64,000 nucleotides of DNA, taken from assembly GCF_910589235.1 (NCBI RefSeq), contig NC_060960.1:10513619-10577618 (forward strand). Reading direction: 5' to 3'. A program made the translations under genes and the position numbers. Within the stretch, counting starts at the first letter, position 1, and the number at the start of each line of letters is the position of its first letter. The stretch comes from Vespa crabro. Lineage: Eukaryota; Arthropoda; Insecta; Hymenoptera; Vespidae. Shown here one piece after another: positions 12,078 to 23,734 of this stretch. A model generated the notes under the pieces. The model saw only the letters and a program-made list of their open reading frames with translations. It ran no database searches and was not told where the DNA came from.

Positions 12078-12911
12078 GGATAGAGAAAATCGACTCTAGA
12101 TCTCTTCTCTTCGAAGTTGCACGGGCTTATCCGTAGAAAGATATAGAGCTTGGAGAATCGGTTTACGATAGAAGGATTCCTCGGAAAGAGATCGAAGCCG
12201 ATTAACGCGATCGTCTGTAATTAGCGATCGTAAAGGCTCCACTCGGGTGTTCTGAATCTGCTTTCGTGACCGATCGTTTCCTACGAGAAAAGGTGGGCGA
12301 CCGAGTCGAGGAGGGAGGAATAGTTCACAGTTCGAAGGAGGCGAGTAAGGGGAAGGAGAACAAAAAGAAAGAAAAAAAAAAGGAAAAAGAAAAAAAGGAA
12401 AAAAAAAACGAAAGAGATAAAAAGTACAGTGAATTTGGAGCTTGGAAGGTGTGAGATCTATCTGATTCGATCTGATCGAAGTTCGAAGAAGGCCATTGCG
12501 AACCCCTTTCTAACGAATTACAAGCGTCTTCGTCGCTGCCACCCCCGCCGCCACCACCCCTGCCGATCTCGTTCGCCTATGTTCGTCCCCCGTGAATCGA
12601 ACAATCGATGGTTTTCAAACGCAAACTTTAAGAAGATGCATTTGCAAGGAAAAAAGTGAGAACTCCGTTCAGTGTTCCCCTTTCTTTCACTGATCCTTTC
12701 TTTTTTTCTTCTCCATTCCTTTTTTTTTTTTTTTTTTTTCTTTCCCATCCTTCCCCAACGATTTCCGCGACGCGACGCAAAGCAAAGCGACGATTATTAC
12801 AGTTCACCTTAAATCGTCGTTTATTTGCGTTTATCTGCGAATCTCGCCATTCTTTTGATATCGTGATATTCATCGTCAAGAAAAGGAGTTGCCGATAGAG
12901 GAAGAACAAAG
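10811..12911. other. repeat-rich region, possible 5' UTR/intron upstream of the 12912 exon
   Basis: CT runs lie at 10820-10845, 10859-10882 and 11160-11235. A (TTTAA)n pentanucleotide repeat covers 11397-11445. Purine-rich DNA covers 11705-11875, a GA run about 12010-12072, and poly-T 12720-12739. An acceptor-like TATTACAG ends at 12802, leaving 109 nt of possible 5' UTR before the ATG. No coding sequence is supported. Confidence 0.4.
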
Positions 12912-12972
12912 ATGTGCCCTAGCCGTTCCCTTCTACTTTTTTACGTCCTCGGTGTCTTCTTGATCATAAATG
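12912..12972 (+). CDS. candidate first coding exon with a signal peptide
   Basis: The ATG at 12912 opens MCPSRSLLLFYVLGVFLIIN, then the first base of a glycine codon, followed by GTAAGT (12973-12978), a consensus splice donor. The leader has a short polar start and a hydrophobic core (LLLFYVLGVFLII), as expected of a secretory signal peptide. An in-frame TGA at 12864-12866 and an AAAG before the ATG support this start. The intron would be phase 1, the usual phase after the signal exon in immunoglobulin-superfamily and many other secreted or membrane proteins. I cannot find its next exon with confidence. Reading past the donor only gives poly-Phe from a T-tract. A chance hydrophobic ORF in T-rich DNA is the main alternative. 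Confidence 0.35.
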
Positions 12973-13000
12973 GTAAGTTGATTTCTTTCTTTTGCCTTTC

Positions 13001-13034
<34 letters not shown>

Positions 13035-13208
13035 GGTATTCTTCTTCTCTTTTTCTCTTTTACCTTTTTTTGTTTTTTTTTTGTTTTTTTTTCTCTCGTC
13101 CCTTCCCAATTCAACGATTAAACTTGAAATATTATTAATGGATAATATTTTTTATATCGTCAAATGCGTACACGTCCACGTTATGATCATTTCCTCGTTG
13201 TTCCTACT

Positions 13209-13239
<31 letters not shown>

Positions 13240-15050
13240 AAAGAAGGAAAGAAAGAAATAAAAAAAGAATTCTCTCTCTCTCTTTCTTTTCATCACTTTT
13301 CGTGTCACCCTTTCTCTCTCTCTCTCTCTCTCTCTCCCTCTCTGTTTCTCTTTCTCTGTCTCTCTGTCTCTCGATGGACGAGTGCCATGGAGAGCAACCG
13401 AAAGAGGGGTTGGAAAATGGTGCAAAAAGCTGAACGGCGACTACGCGGGAACATGTCGGTTTTATACGTCGACAGTTTTTACGGGCGCGTTGCCGCGTGT
13501 CAGCGGTCGTAATCTACGTGTTGAAATCGAGGATGATGGAGAGAGATCGACGAAAAAGTCGAGGGAGAAAAAGGGCGGGAACAGAGAGAGGGAAAGAGGA
13601 TAGGTTGTATACATTGAAGAAGGACAGAAAGTGAGGACACTAGATTTCCTTTGGTGGGAGGACTAGGGACAGGAGTAAAAATGAAATAAAGAAAAAACAA
13701 CAAATACGAAAAACAATACACACACACACACATACACACACGTAGAAAGAAAATAGGAAGAAGTGCAAGAAAAATATAATAAAAAAAAGAAAGTAATAGG
13801 ATCCAAGGGTGTCAAACATTGTGCATAATTGTGGCTTTTTTTTGTGGCAATTTGAGAAGTAATGAAGTGGTATAAAAATATCGGACAAAAGAAATGGCAA
13901 TTTTTGTTTAGCGTTTGGAAAGATTGAAAATGGAACAATGCAATAATGCCAAAAGAATCGTTTGAAAAAATTCAAAAGAGGGAATATGCACTGGATATTC
14001 ATTTAGCTCATTCGTTTTTTTCTATGTTACGAAATTTTTTTCTTTCATATTCTTTCTCCAATTTCGAGGGTCAACTTGTATTTGATTATAATTGAAAATT
14101 AAACGTTTCAATTGTCAAGAATTGTTTCTATAAAAAATGTTGGACCTTCATTATATTATTACAAAGGAATGCGCTATCCGGATAAGATTTAATTTCTTAT
14201 TAATCTGCTAAAATGATAATATTATTCTAAGCGTTTTATTTTCATTTCTCTTTTTTCTTTTTTTTTTTTTTTTTTTTTCTATTTGCTAAAGTCGTAATCG
14301 TGAAAAAGATAAGGTCATCGATTCTATCGATCGTGAAAGAATATTAATCGTATTAATGATCTAGCTTACATATTGTAGTCTCCAAGTAAATAATCGATAT
14401 GAACGAGTTATGAATTATATCAATGAAATGTGGAAGTTCTTATTTAACGTTAATGGGATCGAAATGAAGAACAATTTATGAACATTCGAACTTTCAGGTT
14501 GAATGGCGAAATTTCGCCACTTTTTTGTCTTTTTTGTCTACTTTCTAATAATATTTCTCTCTCTTTTTCTCTTTTTTTCCTTTTCTCTTCTATTTTTTTT
14601 CCCTCTTTTTTTGTCGACGAACTTTTTTTTTTGCCAGCGAAATTTCGCATGAGAATCACTCGAGGTTAAACGTATCGAAAAATGTTCGCATTTTTCGCCG
14701 CTTACACGACGACGAAATTTTCCGTCCGTCCGACTCGTTGCTCTCTTTTTTATTTATTTTTTTTTCTACTTTTTTTTTTTTTTATTTTCTGTTTTGAATT
14801 TCTTTTTTTTTTACCTTTTTTCTTTTTTTTTTTTTTTTATTAGTCTTTTTTATTACATACACGGCAATTAATTTCGTTCTTAATATTGTCCCCGTTGCAA
14901 AGATTATTCACCCGCGATGAAAAGTAAGACGCTAAAAGCGGCGTTTCGTTGAAAGCGAAAGACCAACTCGTACCTTTAGATTTATCTGCAACGTGTTGCG
15001 TCCTTGCTTTATGCAATAATCGACGCAACGTTCAACGAATAAACTGAACG
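12973..15050. other. noncoding (intron if the 12912 exon is real)
   Basis: Poly-T covers 13008-13033. An AT run lies at 13216-13238, a CT run at about 13312-13340, and CA at 13720-13740. Poly-T occurs at 14258-14278 and repeatedly between 14560 and 14840. Bases 13800-14250 are low in repeats and AT-rich. Two GCGAAATTTCGC palindromes (14504-14519, 14637-14648) are listed separately. Frames here are F-, S- or K-rich repeat translations. Confidence 0.55.
14504..14648. promoter_or_regulatory. pair of GCGAAATTTCGC palindromes
   Basis: TGGCGAAATTTCGCCA at 14504-14519 is a perfect 16-bp palindrome. Its 12-bp core GCGAAATTTCGC recurs exactly at 14637-14648. The halves resemble E2F-type GGCGAAA/TTTCGCC words. 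The paired arrangement suggests a dimeric binding site or a remnant duplication. Function is unknown. Confidence 0.4.
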
Positions 15051-15118
15051 AACTGAACTGAACTGAACGAACGAACGAACGAACGAACGAATGAACGAAC
15101 GAACGAACGAATGTATGA
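15045..15118. repeat. (GAAC)n tetranucleotide repeat
   Basis: Repeats of GAAC with interspersed GAACT and GAATG variants. A related GAAC block follows the ACTG array at about 54930-54980, and a GTTC run occurs at 62570-62591. Confidence 0.9.
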
Positions 15119-15164
15119 ACTATGCATTTACCAAATTGCATACGAGTTTTCAACGATCCTACTG

Positions 15165-15167
<3 letters not shown>

Positions 15168-15217
<50 letters not shown>

Positions 15218-15268
15218 CAATTATTATTGTTATTGTTATTGTTATTATTATTATTATTATTATTATAT
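15168..15268. repeat. (AAT)n followed by (TTA)n, an inverted trinucleotide pair
   Basis: About 15 AAT/ATA units are followed, after a short ACAACAATT centre, by TTATTG and TTATTA units. The two halves are complementary and would fold into one long AT hairpin. It is an inverted microsatellite rather than a simple one. Confidence 0.85.
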
Positions 15269-17330
15269 TCTAATTATTATTACTATTTGATACCAGCTCG
15301 ATGAGTTTTATATACCGTTCCACCCTTCGAGTCCCCCTTCTCTGACCCTTTTCTACCCCCTTACGGGATATCGAGCGGAAATTAGCATTTTAGATACATA
15401 CGGAATGAGTTTCGGCCGATTGTATACGCGTTAGCCCATCCTATAAACGACGAACAACATCACGATAGGTAGGAGGTACGTGCTAATTTAAATATGCCTC
15501 TTGCACGTTAATTAACGTGTATACCGAGCGAGGAGAGGGAGGATAGATAGGGGAAGGGAGGGGGAAAGCTTTTATTAAATTCGTAAAAGGTAAATATCGC
15601 TATATATACGTACATATATATATAAGAGAAAATGAAAGTACATTCGATTTTGATAATGAACATCTATATCTATGTGTATCAATTTTCATTAGGTAGATAA
15701 ATAAGTGTACGCTAAGAGATGATTGGAAAAAATTGATTGATAGAAATGATCGATCATTTTATTTGAGAAAAAAAAAAAATGTCGTAATCATCCAAAGAGT
15801 ATGTTTTCTATTTGTCTGTCTCTCTCTCTTTCTCTTTCTTTGTTTCTTTATTTCTATTTGTCTCTTTTTTATTTTCTTGTTTTTTTCGAGATACTATTCG
15901 TTCGATTCGCGAAACGTGAAAAATGGCGGTAGAAAGGAGCACAAGCAGCACATTTTCGATGTTACTAAAACGTATACGTAGTAGGATACATAGCTGGCAA
16001 AATGCGCTCGTACAAACATCCCTGGGCTGGACGAGGATCGGGTCAATGGGCATAAAATGAGCGCTTATTGCCAACAAAAGCTTCGCACGATCACTGTTGG
16101 AAATTGACTTGTCCGCGTTTCATACTGAGTCCACTGGAGAGATTTCGAGAGGAACGGTATCGAAAAGGTATTCTGTACCCTCTTCCCCCCTCCCCCTCCC
16201 CTTACTCTCCTGTAACCTGTTCCCATACCTTCTATTCCCTCCCACTCTTTCCCGCTTGCCATCATTACCACCATCACCACCACCACCACCATCACCATAC
16301 CGTTCGTTAAAACTAACTGCTATGTCTCGATTCCAATGAAAGCTCGTATAGTCGGCTGTCCTAATCGATGATTATTTCATTTACTAATCCCGAATGAGAA
16401 AATCAATCGACTGGAAGAGACTAATGTTTTGTATATACAACGCGATATTATCCTTCTATCGTTTCATCCATTTATTTAGTTATTTCTTTGGTTATCTTTG
16501 TGGACGCCTTATAAGCGATAATATCTATTTATATACATCCTCTGATTACATTTTTATTTCTATTTGTTTTGTTTATATATATATATATATATATATCATT
16601 CTTATTCCATTTCGATTTAATAATTGGCGAAATAATTTGCGTGCAATTTTTTTTCTTCTTCCTTTTTTTTTCTTTCTCTATAATTACGCCAATAATTTCT
16701 ATTGATTTTGCGCAATTTATTTATAATTGAAGATCTGTCAACTGATTATTAAAAAAAATTATATATATATATATATATATACATATATACGCAGAGAAAA
16801 CGCTAATTATATTAATAAATCATTTTTGAAAATTATAAATTGCGAATGTTTAATTATAAAAAAAAGAAAAGAAGAAAGGAAAAGAAAAATAATAAATAAT
16901 TAGAATTTTATTTGTTTTTGAGAATGATTTACGTTGGGATCAATATATGCGAGGGTCATTAAAATCAAATAGATCTTCCTCGATCGATTCTTAACTATAG
17001 AACGAAGCCGGTATACCCTACTGTCTACGATTCCCGCGAGTTACAAGGGCTGTTGTCGCTAATAGCGGGTAGGATGCTAACGAGGATGAGTCTCGAATAT
17101 GTATACGATACACACACGATTAACGTACGAGTCTTCTTTAATAGCTACGTGTTGGACTATGGTGCGACGTACCGTCAATCACTATGATTGAAAGTTCGGA
17201 CGAACGGCGAATAACAATTCGTCTAAAATGACTGACGGCCCTTTACACAAGCTCGCTAACGCAATCTTCCCTTTTGTCGATAACGCTAACGCGTGTAGTA
17301 TTAGCATGATGTCCTACGATAGTTCTTTTT
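15269..17330. other. noncoding with complex islands
   Basis: Bases 15290-15540 include the perfect palindrome CACGTTAATTAACGTG (15504-15519). A hairpin-forming segment covers 15995-16073 (separate entry). Bases 16255-16298 are an ACC/ATC trinucleotide run. AT runs lie at 16577-16594 and 16761-16780. Bases 16920-17330 are about 400 bp of non-repetitive, CpG-containing DNA without a usable open frame, plausibly conserved regulatory sequence. No gene is supported. Confidence 0.45.
15995..16073 (+). ncRNA. hairpin with a 15-bp arm pair, possible microRNA-like precursor
   Basis: TGGCAAAATGCGCTC (15995-16009) pairs with GAGCGCTTATTGCCA (16059-16073) at 13 of 15 positions, with a 49-base loop. Size and mismatches are in the range of insect pre-miRNAs, but I do not recognise a known mature sequence, and the loop is longer than typical. 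A stem also forms from the minus strand. Confidence 0.2.
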
Positions 17331-17412
17331 ATTTTATTTATGTTTTTTTTCTTTTTTTTTTATTATTATTTCCTTAATACTCTATTTCTCTATCTATCTC
17401 TAATTTTCTATG

Positions 17413-17449
<37 letters not shown>

Positions 17450-17812
17450 AGAAATGTTTTATAATTAAATATTGCAACAGGACAGCAGAATTGTCTTTTT
17501 TATTTTTATTTCTTTTTATTTAATTATTCTTATCTCTCTCTCTCTTTTTCTAATTTTCAATATATCAGGTTAGAAAATAAATAACGTCGAAATTTTCAAT
17601 ATTTTATATCTAAATAAATGACACTGTATTCGATAATTCTTTTTATTAAGAATTTTTATTGAAAAATAACTTATTGACCAAGTTATTACTATAGACTAAA
17701 TCAAATACAATATTATTGTATAATATATTACACAATATAGTGTTGTTTATTTACATATGTACGTATAATATGCTAAAAATTTTGACTTAATTTATTTTTT
17801 GCTAACTAATCT

Positions 17813-17860
<48 letters not shown>

Positions 17861-18411
17861 GAAATCATAGTTAAATATTATATACAATTATAATTATTTA
17901 GTCAAGAATTTATCATTAATTAAAATTATTTTATTAGTCTAGTATATCGTACACATATAAATTAATTAATAATCTATGAAGATAATAGAAACTAGATCAG
18001 TTTAATAATCAAAAGTATTTATAGTTACTCTAACTAATAATTCCAATATTAACTTGTTTATCAATCTATTAAATCTGATTCGTTATTATTATATCATGTT
18101 CGTTTAAAGGAGTATGTCAGTACGATGTCAATTTCTCGACACTTTCGAGGTTATCGACGATCGGGGATACCTATGTATATCTATAATATCTCTCAGGCTC
18201 TATTTAGCGAACCGTAGACAGTTCGATTGATGTCGATTAAGCTAGCGTAAATCCACGTTAGCTAGAATAGAAGGCTATAGAATGTTTAAGCTACTAACCC
18301 TTTAGTTTTCATACTAAAATCGTATTAGCCTTAGCTCGAAGTAACGTGAATACTTAAATACGTAAGATCGATACTTCTCTTATCTCTTTTACATGTTCAT
18401 CCATTTCAATT

Positions 18412-18446
<35 letters not shown>

Positions 18447-19073
18447 ATTTTTTTTTTTAATATATTATGTATTTTAATAAAATTAATTTTAATGTAATAC
18501 ATATATTATATATCACTGTACATATATATATATTATATATTAATATATACATATATATATATATATATAATATATATATATATAATGTCGGAAGTGATTT
18601 TATCCAATAAGTAAGGCACCAAGGAAAATCGCTTTATCTAGGAAACTCATTTATTCTCGAAGGTTATTTTAGAGTTAAGAAGGAGAGCCAGAGTCTCCTC
18701 GTCGAAAGATGTTTCTCGCGATAATACGCGATAGTCGGGATAGTTATAATCGACTCTAGGGACTTCTAAGAGTAAAATATATCTGTAGTACTCTCTTACC
18801 GAGCTTCTTTGGAGATTCATTTCTTCGAAGGGCTTTTGATCTGTCTTGAAAATCGTACTTAACGTTGCTACCTTCGTGTTTAACTATTGATTTTTATCAC
18901 ATGCAACCTTGAGAATTGTACTCTCTTTAGACGAACACTTTTCAATGATCTTTTCGTATTTTATTTATTTACTCAGATATTTTATTTTTTTTAAAGATTC
19001 AAAAGACACTTTTACGATCAATTATCTATTGAAATCATTATTTGCAATTATTTTTCTTTTTTTTTTTTCGGGG

Positions 19074-19110
<37 letters not shown>

Positions 19111-19386
19111 AGGGTGAATTTTGTTTTTACGTAAAAAAAAAAAAAAAAAAAGTAAAAAGAAGTAATATGATTTTATGATAAAGTATAGATATAGAGCGAT
19201 ACGATTTTATGATAAATAATAAGTAATGTTTATCAATTTTTATAAACTTATGCGTATAGGTCCTTCGTAGATAAAGGCTTTAAAACATTTCTCTTCACTC
19301 TACCTTTTTCCATCGAAGCAATGAGAATTTATCGCTCGTTATCTTCGACTACGAGATCCTTTCATTAGAGGAAAATTTAGGATGGT
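17331..19386. other. noncoding, AT-rich
   Basis: AT runs lie at 17421-17443, 18420-18446 and in several blocks at 18526-18586. A long GA run covers 17815-17860, with another GA block at 19075-19110 and poly-A at 19133-19151. Bases 18090-18400 and 18590-18900 are non-repetitive. Nothing recognisable as an exon is seen. Confidence 0.5.
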
Positions 19387-19455
19387 GTGTGGTGCGGTGC
19401 AGTGCGATGCGGTGCGGTGCGGTGCGATGCGGTGCGGTGCGGTGCGGCGCGATGC
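19387..19455. repeat. (GGTGC)n GC-rich minisatellite
   Basis: About 13 pentamers of GGTGC with GATGC, AGTGC and GGCGC variants. It is the only GC-rich simple repeat of its kind in the window and stands out against the AT-rich surroundings. Confidence 0.9.
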
Positions 19456-19616
19456 TTGTAGTCGAGAGCACGAACATGGGTAAAACGATGATCTAAATTC
19501 CGTTTACATTCACCGAGGAAGGTAGAGAACGATTATGGTGTGTTTTATCGATGATACATCGTACCATCCTGATTCCCTTTGAATAATTTCTTATTTTTCT
19601 AAGAGAAGTTAAGGGT

Positions 19617-19660
<44 letters not shown>

Positions 19661-19814
19661 TACATATATATATATCGTATCGTAGTTATATCACTAGATT
19701 GAATTTAAAATGAGAATTAAATCGAATGATTAATATTAAATCTATTTTCTTCGGGTTCTAGATCGATTAATTTGAAAATAATAAAATTAATTAATATAAA
19801 ACTGAGAACTTTGA
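19456..19814. other. noncoding with a TA/CA compound microsatellite
   Basis: TA units at 19617-19638 run directly into CA units at 19639-19660. The rest is AT-rich DNA without open frames of interest. Confidence 0.55.
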
Positions 19815-19869
19815 TTCTTTTTTTTTTCCCTTTTTTTCTTTTTCCTTTCTTTCTTTCTTTCTTTTATTT

Positions 19870-20243
19870 TGATAGGCAAACATTTTTGTTCTCTTACGTT
19901 TTCTCTATATATCGCAAGATAAAAAGAAGAAGAAAATGAAAGAGCGAATAGATTTGTAAGCGTGATTTTTTTTCTTTTCCTTCTTTTTTTTTTTTTATTA
20001 TCGGATAAACATTTTTTTTCGTATGTTATTTATATACGAAAAACAAAAGCAAAGAAACTTCATGAATACATCAAAGATGTTTCTTTATGCACCTTCCCTT
20101 ACATAAATATGTATTACTATCATTCAGAGATATTGACATTGATATCGTTTCATTTAAACAAAAATAAGTAATAATATGATTACTTGTGTGTAATTCTTTT
20201 TTCTTTTTGTTGAATAAACAGATTTTTTTTTTATTATTATATC

Positions 20244-20275
<32 letters not shown>

Positions 20276-20400
20276 AAAAACAAATAAATAAATAGATTGT
20301 AAATGCTTAATAAATATGTATTATTATCGTTTAAAGAGACTTATGTGTATCTATATAATTGTGGTTAAATAAAAATAAGTAAAAAAGATAAGTAAAAATG
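19870..20400. repeat. diverged tandem repeat, period about 209 bp
   Basis: Three landmarks recur at 208-209 bp spacing: a ATAAACA..TTTTTTT block (20004 and 20212), ATAAATATGTATTA.TATC (20104 and 20313), and AAATAAGTAA (20162 and 20371). Equal spacing of independent landmarks indicates true tandem duplication. A partial third copy may start near 19872 (GATAGGCAAACATTTTTGTT). Each copy has its own T-rich or A-rich tract. Confidence 0.7.
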
Positions 20401-20407
20401 TTATCAT

Positions 20408-20439
<32 letters not shown>

Positions 20440-20718
20440 TCTCTCTCATTTTCTTACTCCTTCTCTGTCTATTAGAGAATAAAAAATTTATGTCAAGTCT
20501 TGTGAAATGTTCTCTAACATGAGAGTTAGCAAGCTCCCAGGGAAATTCGGTGGACAGTAGCATTCACGGAAGGCAGCTACGCTTAATAAAGTTTTAAAGA
20601 ACCACAGAGCCACGAGGTTAAGGGTGACCTTTTTGTAGGAGCCTCGGAGAGCGTACAGAGCTCGGATACAGGAAATTCTGCTAATATGAGGTTTTTTAAG
20701 CTCAGAGAAACCTTTGCT

Positions 20719-20754
<36 letters not shown>

Positions 20755-20772
20755 GTCAAGGAATTTCAGTCT

Positions 20773-20807
<35 letters not shown>

Positions 20808-21190
20808 CTCTTATCTCATTGTATGTATACGTACATTTATATCTTTACTATCGTGTAAACATAATAATAATTTAAGCAATAATACGTACTACTCCGCTGC
20901 TTTTTTTTACACAATATTTTCTATTGAAAAAAAAAAAAAAAAAAAAAAAATTCGGTGTTTTCCATAGTGATATGAATAAACCTATTAATATTCTTCATCG
21001 TCGATAATTTCTAATACTTTATATCTTAGGTGAATGAAGCTATATAATGTATATTTTTTTGTTTCTTCGCATTGAAAATTCAATTGAGAAAAGAAAAAGG
21101 ATAATGTTTAAATGAAAATATACATTTAATAATTTTATTGTTATTATATTGTTTTTATAGAAGAAAAATCTTTAGTATTTTATATCTAAA
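20401..21190. other. noncoding, microsatellites around a complex island
   Basis: CT runs lie at 20411-20447 and 20777-20805. A TTTC tetranucleotide run covers 20719-20754 and poly-A 20929-20950. Bases 20500-20700 are a 200-bp complex island (AACATGAGAGTTAGCAAGC and onward) that looks conserved but has no open frame longer than a few dozen codons. Confidence 0.5.
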
Positions 21191-21191
21191 C

Positions 21192-21262
<71 letters not shown>

Positions 21263-21566
21263 TTTACAATAGTTATATCGATTTGTTCTCGAAAAATGTA
21301 TTTCATTTCTAGTTAAATTGGAAATCGTTGTTTCGATTGAGATATCGATCGTATATATTGAAACAGTATGTTCAAAGGACGATCATCGGTATATTTTATT
21401 TTCCTTATTATATCCACATCTCATTTTATATTTTCTAGAAACAGGAAGAGAAGTAAGAAGCTTTTCCATGCGAAGTTCGAGATAAGGTTACTAGGGTGAA
21501 GAGAAAATAGTACTCCTAAAATTGTCATCGCGTAGCTCGTAGACGATCCTACGTAGACATTGAAAA

Positions 21567-21625
<59 letters not shown>

Positions 21626-21747
21626 TCGAGTAGATCTGCCAGAAAAATTGTCGCTTTTAAATAGCCGTAACGTTTCCCATTCGACGTTCTCGTTTTTCCA
21701 ACTTTTCACAGTTAACGAGAATCAACTGAAAAAGGAAGAGAGAGAGA

Positions 21748-21783
<36 letters not shown>

Positions 21784-21955
21784 GACGAAGATTTTGTTTA
21801 ATGATCTTGCGATTATTATTACGAGGATAGTTATAAAAAAAAGAAGTGGATGACTTTAGTTACGTTCGTTCGAATCAGACTTGATCGTCCATTTAATTGC
21901 ATCAATTTTATTTCGAAATTACCTTTCCCCGAAATCTACCTATCTATCTATCTAT

Positions 21956-22003
<48 letters not shown>

Positions 22004-22526
22004 CATGTTCTCGTTGAAGTTATGTATAGATTTACGAGATTTGCAATTCGAATTTTTTTTTCCTTCGACAATTTCGATAACATCGAGATGAACGATCCGA
22101 TTTGTTTCGAGATCGAGTTTGAGTTTGGTTAATGATAAAAAAAATAAAAAAATAGATAGAGAGAGAGAGAGAGATCGGATTATTATCGCAAGTGTAGTAT
22201 AATAAGGATTTCTCAAGAAGGTAGTAAGGAATGTTTGGCTATACGTGACTGGAATTTTCTACTGCGGAACGCTCGAATTACTTTGACAAACTTCCTCGTC
22301 TACGTGTTTTGGTCTTGATGGAAAAGACGTGCTCGTTAACGTTGGAAACCTTTGTCCTAGAGAGTATTTATATATCGAACGGCAAGTATTAACTCAATTT
22401 TATTCGTTTACCCTAACAAATTTTTTTCTTTATTCCTATTTTTATATCTCCGATAATTCGAATACCAAGAGCTAAAACTCTCTCGAATTAATTAGATAAA
22501 AAGATTTATTTTAGATATATTCTTTT

Positions 22527-22567
<41 letters not shown>

Positions 22568-22700
22568 TTCGTAAAAATAATCTTTTTTTCCTCTCTATCT
22601 CTCTCTTTTTTTATTTTCTTTTCTTACGAACGATCGAACGTCAAGATGAAATTTTCTAATTACCGAGAGCCATTTTCTAATTTTGTTCGACATCGATAAT
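21191..22700. other. noncoding, microsatellite cluster
   Basis: A CA run at 21197-21229 flows into TA (21230-21257). GA runs lie at 21568-21618 and 21735-21781. A CTAT then CT compound covers 21940-22001, and TA covers 22538-22567. Bases 22210-22380 are non-repetitive. SLSL and RERE frames are artefacts. Confidence 0.6.
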
Positions 22701-22727
22701 GCGATCAAATAAATACGTATCGACTAC

Positions 22728-22758
<31 letters not shown>

Positions 22759-23240
22759 TACTCATATAATGCAATGTGCTATCTCGCTGCTAATAAGTTT
22801 CGAATTTGTTCGGATTGCTTCGGGAAAAAGTTAGAGGTAGATATAAAGAAAGAGCCGAAAATATATATATATATATATATATATATACGATTGTACGATT
22901 GTACACATAGATATATATAAATCTAGAAAGTGCTTTCTTATAAAGTGTCACGAATTTGTTTCAATGGTAGATTTCGTTAAATATAGAATCGATTAAAAAT
23001 AATAATCATTTCTTTTACGTTATAAATAATAAGATGAACATGATTGTATAAGTAATGTTATCGAATATTAATTTTAATCAAGTGTTAAGATAAAACAGAA
23101 AAGATAGAAAAAGAAAAAGGAAAAAAGAAAAAAAGAAACGAAAAAAATGTTTACTATCTAACAACTACGAGAATGTTTACACTTTATTTTTTTTTTTTTT
23201 TATTAACCTTTAGAGACTACAGTTTTTAGGGACAGAGTTT

Positions 23241-23291
<51 letters not shown>

Positions 23292-23734
23292 GTGACTATT
23301 ATATTACTTACTTATGTATATACATACGTATTTACCAGAAATGACAAAGATCACAGTGAAGTTATATATAAGTTTAAAACCCTATTGTCAGGGGTGTGAG
23401 CTCTCTCGTTCTATATCGGTTGGCACTCGGACGAGTCGAGTAAGTTTTCCCGCCGAAAAGTCTAGAAAACAATGGAAGATAGGGGAGGGAAACTGCGCTT
23501 ACTCAGTTCATCCCCACCCTTTCTTCTCACTCTCTCTCTCTCTCTCTCTCTCTTTTTCTACCCCTCTCTCTCTATCTCTCTCTCTCTCTACTTCTACCTC
23601 TCTTGCCACAGCTCGGACAGCTCTGCACTTCCTCTTCGAGAAACTTTGGCGATGTCTAGTCGCCTGTCTGCCTGCCGCCGATAGCGAGTTTACATCTAAG
23701 ATAGTTTCAAATCTTCTTCGGTATCTATATGCTT
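22701..23734. other. noncoding, with a CpG-containing island at 23380-23510
   Basis: CA (22725-22759), TA (22861-22887) and a CA-TA compound (23242-23290) occur. Bases 23380-23510 and 23600-23720 are complex, CT-interrupted DNA. The open frame crossing them is held open by CT repeats and is not supported as coding. Confidence 0.5.

Noticed and set aside
12973..13121. Read-through of the signal-peptide exon into the next codons
   Set aside because: After a perfect GTAAGT donor the frame is poly-Phe from a T-tract. A 63-bp intron ending at 13035 would also only lead into Phe-rich sequence.
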